From Halobacteriales archaeon QS_1_69_70 (GTDB lineage: Archaea > Halobacteriota > Halobacteria > Halobacteriales > Haloarculaceae): DNA of 43,029 nt. The stretch lies in the NCBI GenBank assembly GCA_003021005.1, contig PXRI01000020.1, positions 1 to 43,029 on the forward strand, given 5' to 3'. This document shows positions 1 through 7,964 of the stretch, in pieces. Positions within the stretch are counted from its first letter, which is position 1. Each line of letters starts with the position of its first letter. The notes below the pieces were generated by a model that did not search any database, was not told the origin of the DNA, and saw only the letters and a program-made list of their open reading frames with translations. The translations under genes were made by a program, and so were the position numbers.

Positions 1-155
1 GTCCACTCGTAGTCGCGCCGCTTGGCGGACTTGCCGAAGCCGCAGGCCGCACAGACCTTCTTCGTCGAGTGGTAGGATTTCTCGCCGCACCGACGACACC
101 TGACGTGTGTCGTCTTGTTCTTCTTGCCCTGGCTCGGGGTCCCGGCACCGGTCAT
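1..155 (-). CDS. rpl37e: 50S ribosomal protein L37e (C-terminus beyond window)
   Basis: This is a small zinc-binding protein of the large ribosomal subunit. The visible 51 residues start with [10 protein letters not shown] and carry two CxxC pairs (C20/C23 and C35/C38) in a very basic context, as in archaeal and eukaryotic L37e. The family is only slightly longer, so just a few C-terminal residues lie outside the window. Its ATG overlaps the TGA of the upstream LSm gene by four bases (ATGA), which implies a co-transcribed, translationally coupled pair. The LSm-L37e order is common in archaea. Identification is firm; only the 3' end is missing. Confidence 0.95.
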   Translation of the reverse strand, partial: MTGAGTPSQGKKNKTTHVRCRRCGEKSYHSTKKVCAACGFGKSAKRRDYEW

Positions 156-337
156 GGCTGTATCGAGACGACGTTGTCGCCGCGGATAATCGTTACGTTG
201 TCGCCCCCCTCCAGGACCAGGTTCATGTGCTGGTCGTAGCCGCCCAGGACGCCGTCGTACGTCTCACCGCCTTTCAGCGTGACGCTGACTTCCGATCCCA
301 GGGTCGCTTCGAGTACGTCGAGAGGTCGGTCGGTCAT
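152..337 (-). CDS. lsm: LSm (Sm-like) RNA-binding protein
   Basis: This is an archaeal Sm-like protein, a family that forms heptameric rings binding U-rich RNA. The 61-residue product starts [10 protein letters not shown]. It shows the Sm1 region ([20 protein letters not shown], with HMNLVLE following) and the Sm2 signature [10 protein letters not shown] at the C-terminus. I chose the start at 337 because homologues begin with this sequence; a longer upstream reading gives unrelated low-complexity residues. The gene overlaps the L37e start by four bases. At 61 residues it is short for the family, with a compact loop 4, but it contains the whole fold. Confidence 0.93.
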   Translation of the reverse strand: MTDRPLDVLEATLGSEVSVTLKGGETYDGVLGGYDQHMNLVLEGGDNVTIIRGDNVVSIQP

Positions 338-443
338 GTGGACGGCCGCTCCCGCCGGCGGCATAAACGCACCGGCACGCCGGCAGGCGACGACGCCCCG
401 CCACTCTCGGCACCAATAAGTGGCCGTCCCCCGAACCACCGGT

Positions 444-707
444 ATGGTCGAGATAACCGTACTGGAGGTCCACCTCGAGGACTCGGAGCTGACCGCCACC
501 GGCCCGACGCCCTTCGGCTCGGGCGAGAAGACCGTCGCGGCCGGCGGCGAGTCATCCGACCCTGAGGGCGGGTCCAGGCCCGGAACGGCGCTCGGGGCCC
601 TCCTCGGACTCGCAGTCCTGGTCGTCGTCGCCTACCTGGCCAGGCGCCGGGGCCTCGACGGCGACTTCCTGGAGGACCTGGCCGAGAAGGTCGACGTCGC
701 GTCCTGA
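444..707 (+). CDS. small single-pass membrane protein, haloarchaeal, function unknown
   Basis: The product is 87 residues. It has a hydrophilic N-terminal half beginning MVEITVLEVHLED, one hydrophobic segment at about residues 50-67 (ALGALLGLAVLVVVAYLA), a basic RRR stop-transfer patch and an acidic C-terminal tail. This suggests one membrane helix. A GTG at 420 would add eight residues, but the ATG at 444 gives a more natural start. It diverges from the LSm/L37e pair. I do not recognise a family with known function. Confidence 0.7.
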   Translation: MVEITVLEVHLEDSELTATGPTPFGSGEKTVAAGGESSDPEGGSRPGTALGALLGLAVLVVVAYLARRRGLDGDFLEDLAEKVDVAS

Positions 708-823
708 TAGCCCGCTGAACCACACTCCCAGCGGAGGGACACGGCCGGGGCCTCCACGGGTCTGCAACCGGGACATCCGTCGGGTCCCGGAACTCCTTTG
801 ACCCGCGGTACGGTACCGGACCT

Positions 824-1768
824 GTGAACCTCCATCGTGCCGTCCGGGCGGTCGCGGACTCCGGCGGCGAGGGGCCGGTCGACTGGACCGCCGCTGGCAC
901 CGCCGCCAGGGCCGGGACCGACGCCGGGGACCTGGCGCTATCGACGGCCGACCGCCGGGCCTACGCCGCCGACGTGGGCGAGGCCCGCGACGCCATCCGC
1001 GAGGCCTCCGGGCTGACGTTCGACGTGCCGGCGACCGTTCAGGTCCAGGACCGCCACCACTGGATCGACGCGAACCTCCCGACGTTCCGGCGACTGCTGG
1101 CGCCCCTCGAGGGCCGGACCGGGCTGGCGCCGTCGTTGACCCGGTCGGCAAACACCGCATCGATGGCCGTGACGTTCGGGTTCCTCGCGAAAAACGTCCT
1201 CGGCCAGTACGACCCGCTACTTTTGGCCGATCGCGACCACCAGCTGTACTTCGTCCACCCGAACATCGAGGCGGTCGCCGGGACGCTCGCCGTCGACCGC
1301 GACCGGTTCCGCCGCTGGATCGCGTTCCACGAGGTCGCCCACGCCGCCGAGTTCGGCGCGGCGCCGTGGCTCGCAGACCGTCTGGAGGAGCTGGTCCGGG
1401 AGGCGGTCGCCGAACTGGCGGCAGGGAGCCTCGACCGCGACGCGCTCCGTGCGCTCGACGTCACGATGACCGCCGTCGAGGGCTACGCCGAACTCCTCAT
1501 GGACGAGGCGTTCGACCGGGAGCACGCCGACCTGCGGGAGCGACTCGACGCGAAGCGCCGCGCGACCGGTCCGATCGCCGCACTCCTCCGGCGGCTCATC
1601 GGCCTGGGGCTGAAACGGCGGCAGTACGAGCGCGGCAAGGCGTTCTTCGACGCTGTCGCCGCCGCCCGCGGCACCGAAGCCGCCGGCGCGGTCTGGGAGC
1701 GCCCGGAGCACCTCCCGTCGGACGCGGAACTGGACGAGCCGGAGCGGTGGCTCGCCAGGGTGTCCTGA
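824..1768 (+). CDS. zinc-dependent metalloprotease-like protein (DUF2342 / F420-associated family)
   Basis: The 314-residue soluble protein carries a HEVAH zincin motif (H169, E170, H173) followed by AAEFGAAPWL. This is the layout of the DUF2342 family, often annotated as zinc-dependent metalloprotease or coenzyme F420 biosynthesis-associated protein. The N-terminal part includes RHHWIDANLPTFRRLLAPLE, typical of the family. A glutamate in the downstream helix (VEGYAELLMDEAF region) is a plausible third zinc ligand. The start is GTG at 824, supported by the conserved N-terminus MNLHRAVRAVADSGG. The substrate is unknown, and the F420 link comes from family naming only. No F420 genes are adjacent. 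Confidence 0.85.
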   Translation: MNLHRAVRAVADSGGEGPVDWTAAGTAARAGTDAGDLALSTADRRAYAADVGEARDAIREASGLTFDVPATVQVQDRHHWIDANLPTFRRLLAPLEGRTGLAPSLTRSANTASMAVTFGFLAKNVLGQYDPLLLADRDHQLYFVHPNIEAVAGTLAVDRDRFRRWIAFHEVAHAAEFGAAPWLADRLEELVREAVAELAAGSLDRDALRALDVTMTAVEGYAELLMDEAFDREHADLRERLDAKRRATGPIAALLRRLIGLGLKRRQYERGKAFFDAVAAARGTEAAGAVWERPEHLPSDAELDEPERWLARVS

Positions 1769-1796
1769 TACTCCCGGACGTACGTGCTTTGAGACG
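1767..1796 (+). repeat. intergenic repeat, copy 1 (GATACTSCCGG family)
   Basis: This 30-base sequence begins GATACTCCCGGACGTACGT and directly follows the stop of the metalloprotease-like gene. It resembles the sequence at 2236-2264 and the inverted sequence at 2319-2346. The shared core is GATACTGCCGG-nTGTACGT then a GAGAC-like tail. The three copies fall in the gaps on either side of one small gene. Function is unknown; a terminator or a dispersed genomic repeat are options. Confidence 0.5.
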
Positions 1797-1922
1797 ATTC
1801 CAAGTAGCTGGCCTCCGCGCCGGTCGAACCCGGCCGAACGGCGTCACGGGACGTCCGGCAGTACGACGCCTCGACTGGCGCCGAACCTCTAAGTGTCCTG
1901 GCCACGTGTGTTCACACGACGC

Positions 1923-2237
1923 ATGGATGACCTGGTCTGGTTCGCCGCCGCGGGAGTCCTGTTCGTCCTGCTCCACGTGGCGGTCGCAGCGTACCTCTAT
2001 CGGACCGCGGCGTACGGCGACCCCGACACCGCGGGGGAGTACCTGCCGGCGCGGGACGCCGACGAGCGGACGGTCTCAAACCGACCGGCCAGCGGGACGG
2101 ACGACCGGGTCCCGTGTCCCAGTTGCGGGGTGCCGAACGATCCCCGCTATCGCTTCTGCCGTCGCTGCGTGGCGGACCTCCAGGCCAGCGTGACCTCCAC
2201 GACGGGCGGCAACGGTCGGAAACGCCTGGGGAGCTGA
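1923..2237 (+). CDS. membrane-anchored zinc-ribbon protein
   Basis: This 104-residue protein has an N-terminal membrane helix at about residues 3-25 (VWFAAAGVLFVLLHVAVAAY) and a polar linker. A C-terminal zinc ribbon follows, with CPSCG and CRRC about 20 residues apart (four cysteines). Such membrane-tethered zinc ribbons are frequent small haloarchaeal proteins without assigned function. ATG 1923 is preferred over an upstream GTG at 1893 because it starts right at the hydrophobic segment and lies about 30 bases after a plausible promoter region. It is flanked by copies of an intergenic repeat. Confidence 0.75.
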   Translation: MDDLVWFAAAGVLFVLLHVAVAAYLYRTAAYGDPDTAGEYLPARDADERTVSNRPASGTDDRVPCPSCGVPNDPRYRFCRRCVADLQASVTSTTGGNGRKRLGS

Positions 2238-2264
2238 TACTGCCGGCTGTACGTATCTGGAGAC
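2236..2264 (+). repeat. intergenic repeat, copy 2 (GATACTSCCGG family)
   Basis: The sequence begins GATACTGCCGGCTGTACGT and overlaps the stop codon of the zinc-ribbon gene. It matches copy 1 (1767-1796) and faces the inverted copy 3 (2319-2346) across about 55 bases, between two convergent genes. A bidirectional terminator or a dispersed element would fit that position. Confidence 0.5.
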
Positions 2265-2318
2265 CACGTGACATTATCCGGTTGGATACCGTCCAGACGC
2301 TCGTCTTCGGGACAGGAC

Positions 2319-2346
2319 GCTTCAGGTAGGTACAGGCGGCAGTATG
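2319..2346 (-). repeat. intergenic repeat, copy 3, inverted
   Basis: Read on the minus strand this is CATACTGCCGCCTGTACCTA followed by CCTGAAGC, clearly related to copies 1 and 2. It sits just before the stop codon of the DUF35 gene, which is transcribed toward it. Confidence 0.5.
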
Positions 2347-2353
2347 ACCCGGT

Positions 2354-2722
2354 TCAGACGGCCTCGAACCGCGGCGCCGGGTTCCCCTGGTCGTCATCCA
2401 GGAAGCCCGCGAGCACCACGTCGTCGCCGATGGTCACGGCCTCGTCGTCCAGCCGCCCCAGGACCCGTGTGTCGCCGAGATCGACCACGGCCACCTGGTA
2501 CCCGCGCTCCTCGACGCCCGCCGGCGGGACCTCGATCGTCGTTTCGGTGTAGACTGTCCCACGGGTCGGCAGGTCGCGGACCGCAAGTGCCCGGGCGCCA
2601 CAGTGGGGACAGGCGGCCGCCGGCGCCCCCACCGTCGCCCCGCAGTCCCGACACGTCGCCCCGAGCAGTCGGCCGTCCCGGACTGCCTCGGCCCACGCGT
2701 CGTGGGTGAACCCCTCGCTCAT
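2354..2722 (-). CDS. Zn-ribbon OB-fold protein (DUF35), thiolase partner
   Basis: This 122-residue protein has an N-terminal rubredoxin-like zinc ribbon (C24, C27, C38, C41; CRDCG and CPHCG) and a C-terminal OB-fold, the DUF35 architecture. In archaea such proteins form complexes with thiolases and channel acetoacetyl-CoA to HMG-CoA synthase. They also occur with SCP2-type thiolases. It overlaps the upstream thiolase stop by four bases, so the two are co-translated and probably form a complex. No HMG-CoA synthase is adjacent, so the exact CoA substrate is open. Confidence 0.88.
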   Translation of the reverse strand: MSEGFTHDAWAEAVRDGRLLGATCRDCGATVGAPAAACPHCGARALAVRDLPTRGTVYTETTIEVPPAGVEERGYQVAVVDLGDTRVLGRLDDEAVTIGDDVVLAGFLDDDQGNPAPRFEAV

Positions 2723-3885
2723 GGCCGGGCCTCCATGACGCTGACGACGGTGGTCGCGGCGTCGCCGCCGAGGTTGTGGGCCACGGCGCGCTCGGCGTCC
2801 GCTATCTGTCGCTCGCCGGCCTCGCCGCGGAGGTGTTCGGCGAGTTCGACGATCTGGGCCGTCCCGGTCGCGCCGATCGGGTGGCCCTTCGCCTTCAGGC
2901 CGCCCGAGGGGTTGATGGGGACGTCGCCGTCCCGGGCGGTCCGACCGTCCGCGGCAGCGACGCCGCCCCGGCCGTCCTCGACCAGGCCGAGCGCCTCGCT
3001 GGCCAGGACCTCGGCGCCGGTGAAGCAGTCGTGGACCTCCGCGAAGTCCATGGCGTCGGCGCGCGCGCCGGCCTGCTCGTACGCCTCCGCGGCGGCGTCC
3101 CGGGCGGCCTGGGTCACGTGCGGCGTTGCCTTGTCAGCGATGGGGACGACGCCCGTGGCCTGGGCGACGCCAGCGACGTCGACCGGCGCGTCGTGGGAGT
3201 CCGCCAGATCGTCGGCGACAACGACGACGGCGCTGGCGCCGTCGGAGAACGGACAGCAGTCCATCAGCCGGAAGGGGTCGGCGACGACCGGACTGTCCAG
3301 TACCTCCTCGACGGAGGTCTCCCGGCCGAAGTGCGCCCGCGGGTTCAGCGCCCCGTTCCCGTGGTTCTTCACGGCGACGTGGGCTAGCTGCTCCTCGGTA
3401 GTGCCATACTCGTGCATGTGGCGCTTCGTCAACAGTGCGAACACGCCGGGGAACGTCAGGCCGGCTGGCTGCTCGTACTGGCGGTGGGAGGCGGAGGCGA
3501 AGATCCGGGTCATCGCGGCGGTGTCCTTCCCCGTCTCCGGCGTGCAGCGCTCGACGCCGCCGACGAGCACCACGTCGTGGATGCCGGCGTCGACCGCCTG
3601 GACGGCGTTCTTGAACGCGTTCGCCGACGTGGCACAGGCGTCTTCGTACCGCTGGACGGGGATGCCGGCGAGGCCGACGTGGGAGGCAGCCGTCGGCCCG
3701 AGATGGGTCTCGTTTTCGGCCTGGCCGCCCATCGCGTTCCCGAAGTACAACGCCTCGACGTCCGTGGTCTCGACCCCGGCGTCCTCGAGCGCCTCGAGGG
3801 CGGCCGCAGCGAACAGTTCCTGGAGCGGCGTATCGTGGACGCCGAACGTCGTCATCCCGGCGCCGACGACAGCGGCTCGTGCCAT
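2719..3885 (-). CDS. thiolase family protein (SCP2/acetyl-CoA acetyltransferase type)
   Basis: The 388-residue protein has a thiolase fold. The nucleophilic cysteine is C84 in YEDACATSANAFKNAV, the histidine-containing motif is EVHDCFTGAE, and the C-terminal motif is NPSGGLKAKGHPIGATG. Archaeal thiolases of this type make or cleave acetoacetyl-CoA or other 3-ketoacyl-CoAs, for mevalonate synthesis or beta-oxidation. The downstream DUF35 partner overlaps its stop. Degradative-looking CoA genes (crotonase, BKACE) lie about 1 kb away but are divergently transcribed. Confidence 0.92.
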   Translation of the reverse strand: MARAAVVGAGMTTFGVHDTPLQELFAAAALEALEDAGVETTDVEALYFGNAMGGQAENETHLGPTAASHVGLAGIPVQRYEDACATSANAFKNAVQAVDAGIHDVVLVGGVERCTPETGKDTAAMTRIFASASHRQYEQPAGLTFPGVFALLTKRHMHEYGTTEEQLAHVAVKNHGNGALNPRAHFGRETSVEEVLDSPVVADPFRLMDCCPFSDGASAVVVVADDLADSHDAPVDVAGVAQATGVVPIADKATPHVTQAARDAAAEAYEQAGARADAMDFAEVHDCFTGAEVLASEALGLVEDGRGGVAAADGRTARDGDVPINPSGGLKAKGHPIGATGTAQIVELAEHLRGEAGERQIADAERAVAHNLGGDAATTVVSVMEARP

Positions 3886-3948
3886 TTAGGGACCTTTTGC
3901 GGTCGAGCGCCTAATAACGCGACCGGTCGCGGTACGCCTCGCCACCGG

Positions 3949-4185
3949 TCACTCCCGGTACTCGCGGTCGGTGGCAGGCGAGACGTCCGCCAGGTCCGGA
4001 AAGAGGAACCAGACCAGGGCGGCGCCGACGACGAGGCCGCCGAGGACCGCCGCGGCGACGACCGGCCAGGCGGCCTCGCCCTGGGAGGTGATGAGGCCGC
4101 CGGAGAGCCCGACCAACAGCACGACGCCGACCTTCAGCCGGGTCATGGTCCGCTCGCGGTCCTCCTGCGAGATGGGGCCCGCCAT
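3949..4185 (-). CDS. small two-helix membrane protein
   Basis: This is a 78-residue protein with a polar N-terminus (MAGPISQEDRERTMTRLK) and two hydrophobic segments at about residues 18-33 and 40-62. The C-terminal tail is acidic. Its ATG overlaps the stop of the upstream NTF2-like gene by one base (TGATG), so the two are coupled. I do not recognise a functional family. Confidence 0.7.
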   Translation of the reverse strand: MAGPISQEDRERTMTRLKVGVVLLVGLSGGLITSQGEAAWPVVAAAVLGGLVVGAALVWFLFPDLADVSPATDREYRE

Positions 4186-4580
4186 CAGCCGGTGTCTCCC
4201 TCGGTGCTGACGTGCATCCCGACGAACCGCCAGTCGGTCCCGAGGTCGGCATCGTCCACACGGCGCTTAAGCGTGCCGCTCCACCGCGTGTCGAACTCGT
4301 AGCGGTGGTCCCGGTCGGTGTCCGTCCAGGCCATGGAGACGTCGTCGGCGAACCACGCGTGGTTGTCGCTCGCCTCGACGACGAGTCGCTCGGAGTCGAC
4401 CACCCAGGCCTCAGTCGTGGCGGTCTGGGCCTCGAGGCCGCTCCGGACCTCCTCGTAGCCGGTGAGGCGCTCGCCGATGCCGAACTTGACCGTGGTCTCC
4501 GCAGGAGCGAAGAAGGGGTACAGGGGCTCGCCGTCGCGGAGCGCGTCGTAGTACGCGCGAACGGTGGCCTCGGCATCCAT
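4185..4580 (-). CDS. SnoaL/NTF2-like fold protein
   Basis: The 131-residue protein begins MDAEATVRAYYDALRDGEPLY, the typical first helix of SnoaL/NTF2-like cone-shaped folds. It continues with alternating strands such as VKFGIGERLTGYEEV and WRFVGMHVS. These domains can be enzymes or small-molecule binders, and nothing here decides between them. The start at 4580 matches the family N-terminus; the longer frame upstream is low-complexity. It is coupled to the small membrane protein downstream. Confidence 0.75.
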   Translation of the reverse strand: MDAEATVRAYYDALRDGEPLYPFFAPAETTVKFGIGERLTGYEEVRSGLEAQTATTEAWVVDSERLVVEASDNHAWFADDVSMAWTDTDRDHRYEFDTRWSGTLKRRVDDADLGTDWRFVGMHVSTEGDTG

Positions 4581-4720
4581 ACGACGGCTTGCGGGCCGAC
4601 CGGACTTACCGGTACTGGAATCGGGCGGGGGGGACGGCGCCGATCGTTGGTGCAGGTGTCGCCCCCGTGGGGGTGGTTCACGCGGACTCGAGAGGGTGAG
4701 CGCCACCGACGCCAACCATC

Positions 4721-4743
4721 AGTAAACTAGTTGTTCGTTTACT
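4721..4743. promoter_or_regulatory. perfect inverted repeat upstream of crotonase gene (putative operator)
   Basis: AGTAAAC at 4721-4727 and GTTTACT at 4737-4743 are perfect reverse complements separated by nine bases. The element is AT-rich in a GC-rich setting and ends 45 bases before the crotonase ATG, where promoter and operator sites are expected. The regulator is unknown; a dimeric TetR- or IclR-like repressor would be typical for CoA-ester genes, but that is inference. Confidence 0.5.
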
Positions 4744-4788
4744 CCCGTCCGAAATCATGATGGGCCGGCCCGCGCATCCTCCGACGGA

Positions 4789-5607
4789 ATGGTCACGAGC
4801 GACGACCTCGGCAACGACGACCTCGCGGTGACGGTGGCCGACGACGACCTCGTCGTGCGTGCCACCATCGACCGCGAGGCGGACCGCAACGCCCTCAACC
4901 AGGAGGTCATCGGCGGCCTGCTCGACGTGTTCGCGTACGCCGACGGCGGCGACGCCCGCGTCGTCGTCATCCGCGGCGCCGGCGGCACGTTCTGTGCGGG
5001 CGGGGACGTCAAGTCGATGGCAAGCGCCGTCGGCCAGGGTTCGCAGGCCTACCGCGAGGGCTTCGCCGGAATGAAGGACCTCGTGTCGGCCGCCGTCGAC
5101 ACCGCCGCGCTCACCGTCGCCGCCGTCGAGGGCTACTGTCTCGCCGGCGGCATGGGGCTGGCGGGCGCCTGCGACGTCGTCATCGCCAGCGACGAGGCGA
5201 CGTTCGGCACCCCGGAGGTCGACATCGGCATCTTCCCCGCCCAGGCCCTGGTCCCGATCATGCGCACGGTCAACGAGAAGCAGGCGTTCAAGTACCTGTT
5301 CACCGGCGAGCACTTCGACGCCGAGACCGCCCACGACATCGGCTTTACCACCGACGTCGTCCCGGCCGACGAGTTCGACGCCGAACTCGACGACCTCCTC
5401 GATGATCTCGTCACGCCGTCGTCGTTCATGATCGAGATCGGTAAGGAGTCGTTCTACAACCAGCGCGAGATGGACTTCGAGGAGGGGCTGGACTACATGC
5501 GTGAGATGGTGACCCTGCTCGCGATGAGCGACGACGCCGAGGCCGGCTTCAACGCCTTCCTCACCGACTCGACGCCCGACTGGAAGGGCCGCCCGGACGA
5601 CGAATGA
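4789..5607 (+). CDS. enoyl-CoA hydratase/isomerase family protein (crotonase)
   Basis: The 272-residue protein has the crotonase fold. Oxyanion-hole segments are GTFCAGGDVKSM and GYCLAGGMGLAGACDVVIAS, and a catalytic-type glutamate lies in FGTPEVDIGIFP. Members hydrate enoyl-CoAs or isomerise, cleave or decarboxylate related CoA esters; the precise reaction cannot be read from the sequence. The downstream BKACE gene (70 bases away, same strand) suggests a shared catabolic role in beta-keto acid/CoA metabolism. An inverted repeat sits in the promoter region. The start at 4789 is the first ATG giving the family N-terminus. Confidence 0.88.
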   Translation: MVTSDDLGNDDLAVTVADDDLVVRATIDREADRNALNQEVIGGLLDVFAYADGGDARVVVIRGAGGTFCAGGDVKSMASAVGQGSQAYREGFAGMKDLVSAAVDTAALTVAAVEGYCLAGGMGLAGACDVVIASDEATFGTPEVDIGIFPAQALVPIMRTVNEKQAFKYLFTGEHFDAETAHDIGFTTDVVPADEFDAELDDLLDDLVTPSSFMIEIGKESFYNQREMDFEEGLDYMREMVTLLAMSDDAEAGFNAFLTDSTPDWKGRPDDE

Positions 5608-5677
5608 CCCACGCGACGAACGGATCACCGCCCAGCACGTCGACGACCGACCGACCCACCGACCATCCGATCAATCC

Positions 5678-6568
5678 ATGACTATAGCCCAGGAATCCGT
5701 CAAAGGCAACGACCCCGAGAAGGCAGTCATCAGCGCGGCGCTCACCGGCGCGCTGACGACCCGCGACCAGTGTGAGGCCATCCCGTACACCCCCGAGGAG
5801 ATCGCCGAGGACGCCGCCGAGGCCCGCGAGAACGGGGCCGCGATCGCCCACATCCACGCCCGCACCGAGAACGGCTCCCCGACGTTCGACGAGGATATCT
5901 ACCAGGCAGTCCACGACGAGGTCCGGGCCCGCACGGACATCCTCGTCAACTTCTCGACCGGTGCGCTGCACGAACCGGTCGAGTCACGCATCGAGTACGT
6001 CGAGGGCGTCCAGCCCGACATCGCGGCGCTGAACATGGGCTCCATGAACTACGCCAAGTACAGCGAGAACCGCGACGACTTCGTCTTCGACATGGTGTTC
6101 GAGAACCCGTTCAACGAGATACGGGACCTCCTGCAGGCAATGAACGACGCCGGCGTCAAACCCGAACTCGAGTGCTTCGACACCGGCCACGTCGGCAACA
6201 TCAGACCGTTCCTCAAATCCGGCGACTTGGAGCCGCCGCTGAACTTTTCGCTCATCATGGGCGTGCTCGGCGGCATCCCGCCGTCGATCGAGAACCTCAC
6301 CCACCAGGTCCGGCAGGTCCCCGACGACGCCAACTGGCAGGTCATCGGCATCTCCAGGGACCAGTGGCAACTCGCCGCCGGCGCCCTGGCGATGGGCGGC
6401 AACATCCGCGTCGGCCTCGAAGACAACTTCTACCTCCCGAACGGGGAGATGTCGACGAACCCCGACCTCGTCGCGAAGGCCACCGACCTCACCCGGAACC
6501 TCGGTCGCGAACCGGCGACGCCGGAGGAGGCAGCCGAGATCATGGAGATCGACGCGACGCACTTCTAA
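5678..6568 (+). CDS. beta-keto acid cleavage enzyme (BKACE, DUF849)
   Basis: The 296-residue protein is a TIM-barrel enzyme of the BKACE family, named for 3-keto-5-aminohexanoate cleavage enzyme. Members condense a beta-keto acid with acetyl-CoA and release acetoacetate and a new CoA ester. The HIHAR motif (H58, H60) supplies metal ligands. Other family features are SAALTGALTTRDQ near the N-terminus, ECFDTGHVGN and GIPPSIENLTHQV. The family covers many beta-keto substrates, and the lysine-fermentation genes of the founding member are absent here. It is probably expressed with the crotonase gene upstream. Confidence 0.92.
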   Translation: MTIAQESVKGNDPEKAVISAALTGALTTRDQCEAIPYTPEEIAEDAAEARENGAAIAHIHARTENGSPTFDEDIYQAVHDEVRARTDILVNFSTGALHEPVESRIEYVEGVQPDIAALNMGSMNYAKYSENRDDFVFDMVFENPFNEIRDLLQAMNDAGVKPELECFDTGHVGNIRPFLKSGDLEPPLNFSLIMGVLGGIPPSIENLTHQVRQVPDDANWQVIGISRDQWQLAAGALAMGGNIRVGLEDNFYLPNGEMSTNPDLVAKATDLTRNLGREPATPEEAAEIMEIDATHF

Positions 6569-6573
6569 ACCCA

Positions 6574-6688
6574 CTTTTTACTCCTTCGGGTGTCCTCGCT
6601 CGCTCCGCTCGCTTCGGGCACCGCTCTCTGCTCACGGCGACTGAGTCGCCGTTCGCACGGTAGGCGGGACCTCCGGAGGAGTAAAAAG
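6574..6688. repeat. 115-base element with 16-base inverted ends
   Basis: CTTTTTACTCCTTCGG (6574-6589) and CCGGAGGAGTAAAAAG (6673-6688) are reverse complements with one mismatch. Between them lie the CGCTCGCT/CGCTTCG-type short repeats common in haloarchaeal intergenic DNA. The element follows the BKACE stop at once and could act as a terminator hairpin or be a small MITE-like element. It contains no gene. A T-run in the left arm would suit termination. Confidence 0.5.
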
Positions 6689-7121
6689 CCATGCGGTCGC
6701 CGCTCACCATCAGGCGGCACTCCCGCTGGTCGTTCCGCCCGCCCGCCGTTCGACGATTCCGAGACGCTCGCTTCGCTCGCGTCTCGCCACGCCTCGCGGC
6801 CGGTGAACCACTCGCGCGCCTGCGGGTGCTCGCGGATGCTCACACTCGAAGTAGGATTGTAGTCTGTATCGGTAGTGGTTGTAACACCTTGACAGAGTTC
6901 GTATCTGGATGTTATTATATGCTGCGAGCTGAATATAGAGGGTGGATGTAGCACGGCGATTACATTCCTCCCGTCCCAGATCTCCTGTATCTGATGTGCT
7001 TTAGAGTTGGCTTACTGGTTGAATTTCTCCTAAGGTATCATTCGAGGTTGACTCCGTCTCAATAAAAAGATTTCACTTCAGTCAACCTAGCACTTATTCC
7101 GGTACGGATTATTTCACAAGT
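6689..7121. other. non-coding transition from GC-rich core to AT-rich island
   Basis: Nothing convincing is coded here. The first 150 bases are GC-rich with short palindromic haloarchaeal repeats. From about 6840 the composition turns AT-rich, marking the left edge of the island that runs to about 16400. No integrase gene, tRNA or obvious direct repeat is seen at this edge. Confidence 0.5.
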
Positions 7122-7544
7122 ATGCTTCGACGCAGTGTTATAAAGCTCAGCTTGGCAGGCTCATCAATTTTAGCGGGTTGCACCCAGGGTAATGAATCAG
7201 ATCCGAATAATGAAAATCCATGTGATGATATAGGTCGTGGACCAGACATATTTATTAGCAATAGAACAGAAAAAGGCATTACAATTTCCATAATAATCAA
7301 CCGAGGGTCAAGAAGTGACAATACAGTTGTATTCAAAGAAGATTATGATATAGGTGGAAAAGATACCCACGAAGTTTACAGAATATTCAAGGAATTTCTG
7401 GAGCGTTAGGAGGAGTCAACTGATACATATATCGCTACTGCAACGTGGGATGACAAAGAAGTGTCTACTATGTTATCAATATTTAATTCATGCAGAATGA
7501 ACACCAATCGAAGACCAGTGGATGGAGCCGCTATCTCTCGATAA
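7122..7544 (+). pseudogene. small Tat lipoprotein gene interrupted by an in-frame TAG
   Basis: The reading frame starts MLRRSVIKLSLAGSSILAGC, a twin-arginine-like signal with an LAGC lipobox (lipidated C20). After 95 codons a TAG occurs at 7407-7409. The same frame then stays open for 44 more codons to TAA at 7542-7544. That extension contains TYIATATWDDKEVSTML, which reads like the final strands of the small Ig-like domain seen in haloarchaeal lipoproteins. The gene therefore looks inactivated by one nonsense change, though the 95-residue product may still be made. Composition is AT-rich, unlike the core. Function is unknown. Confidence 0.55.
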
Positions 7545-7964
7545 TGGTATATCCGGTTTATGGCTGTTCAGCTAGAAATTGTGGCAATCATAATCTTTAA
7601 ATGTTGGTACGGTTTTTGCCCTTTCCCATACGGATTATCCTCGTTAAGCCTTAAACACTGGCCTATAACTGTCTTCTTTAAATACATTTTATGTTATATA
7701 CGCGTCTATTCCATGCAAAGTTATATTATGAGGTCGCATTTAATCGAATATCCGCAGTATTAAGTTACCTTCTGGTGGGTGGTGAAATTATCTAACGATA
7801 CTCAGTTCGCTGAGAAGAAAACGCGACCAACAGGGCGATATCGAACTAATCTTACTAAAGCAAACCAGACAGTCATACATTGTGTCGTTTTAATAGCGGA
7901 AACAAAATTGGCTGGCGAGGGCTACAGCTTCACGGTGGGCACTCATCCTCCCGATAGGCCAGCC
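7545..7964. other. AT-rich stretch without a supported gene
   Basis: Short open frames occur, but none has a family resemblance, ribosome-binding site or coding-like composition. The sequence separates the broken lipoprotein gene from the transposase remnant. It may include the unrecognised end of the insertion sequence. Confidence 0.4.

Noticed and set aside
7407-7409. TAG read as an amino acid (pyrrolysine-like recoding) in island genes
   Set aside because: The ACP in the same island ends with TAG exactly where the protein should stop. The second gene with an internal TAG (15761) also has frameshifts, so gene decay explains both. No pyrrolysine genes are seen in the window.
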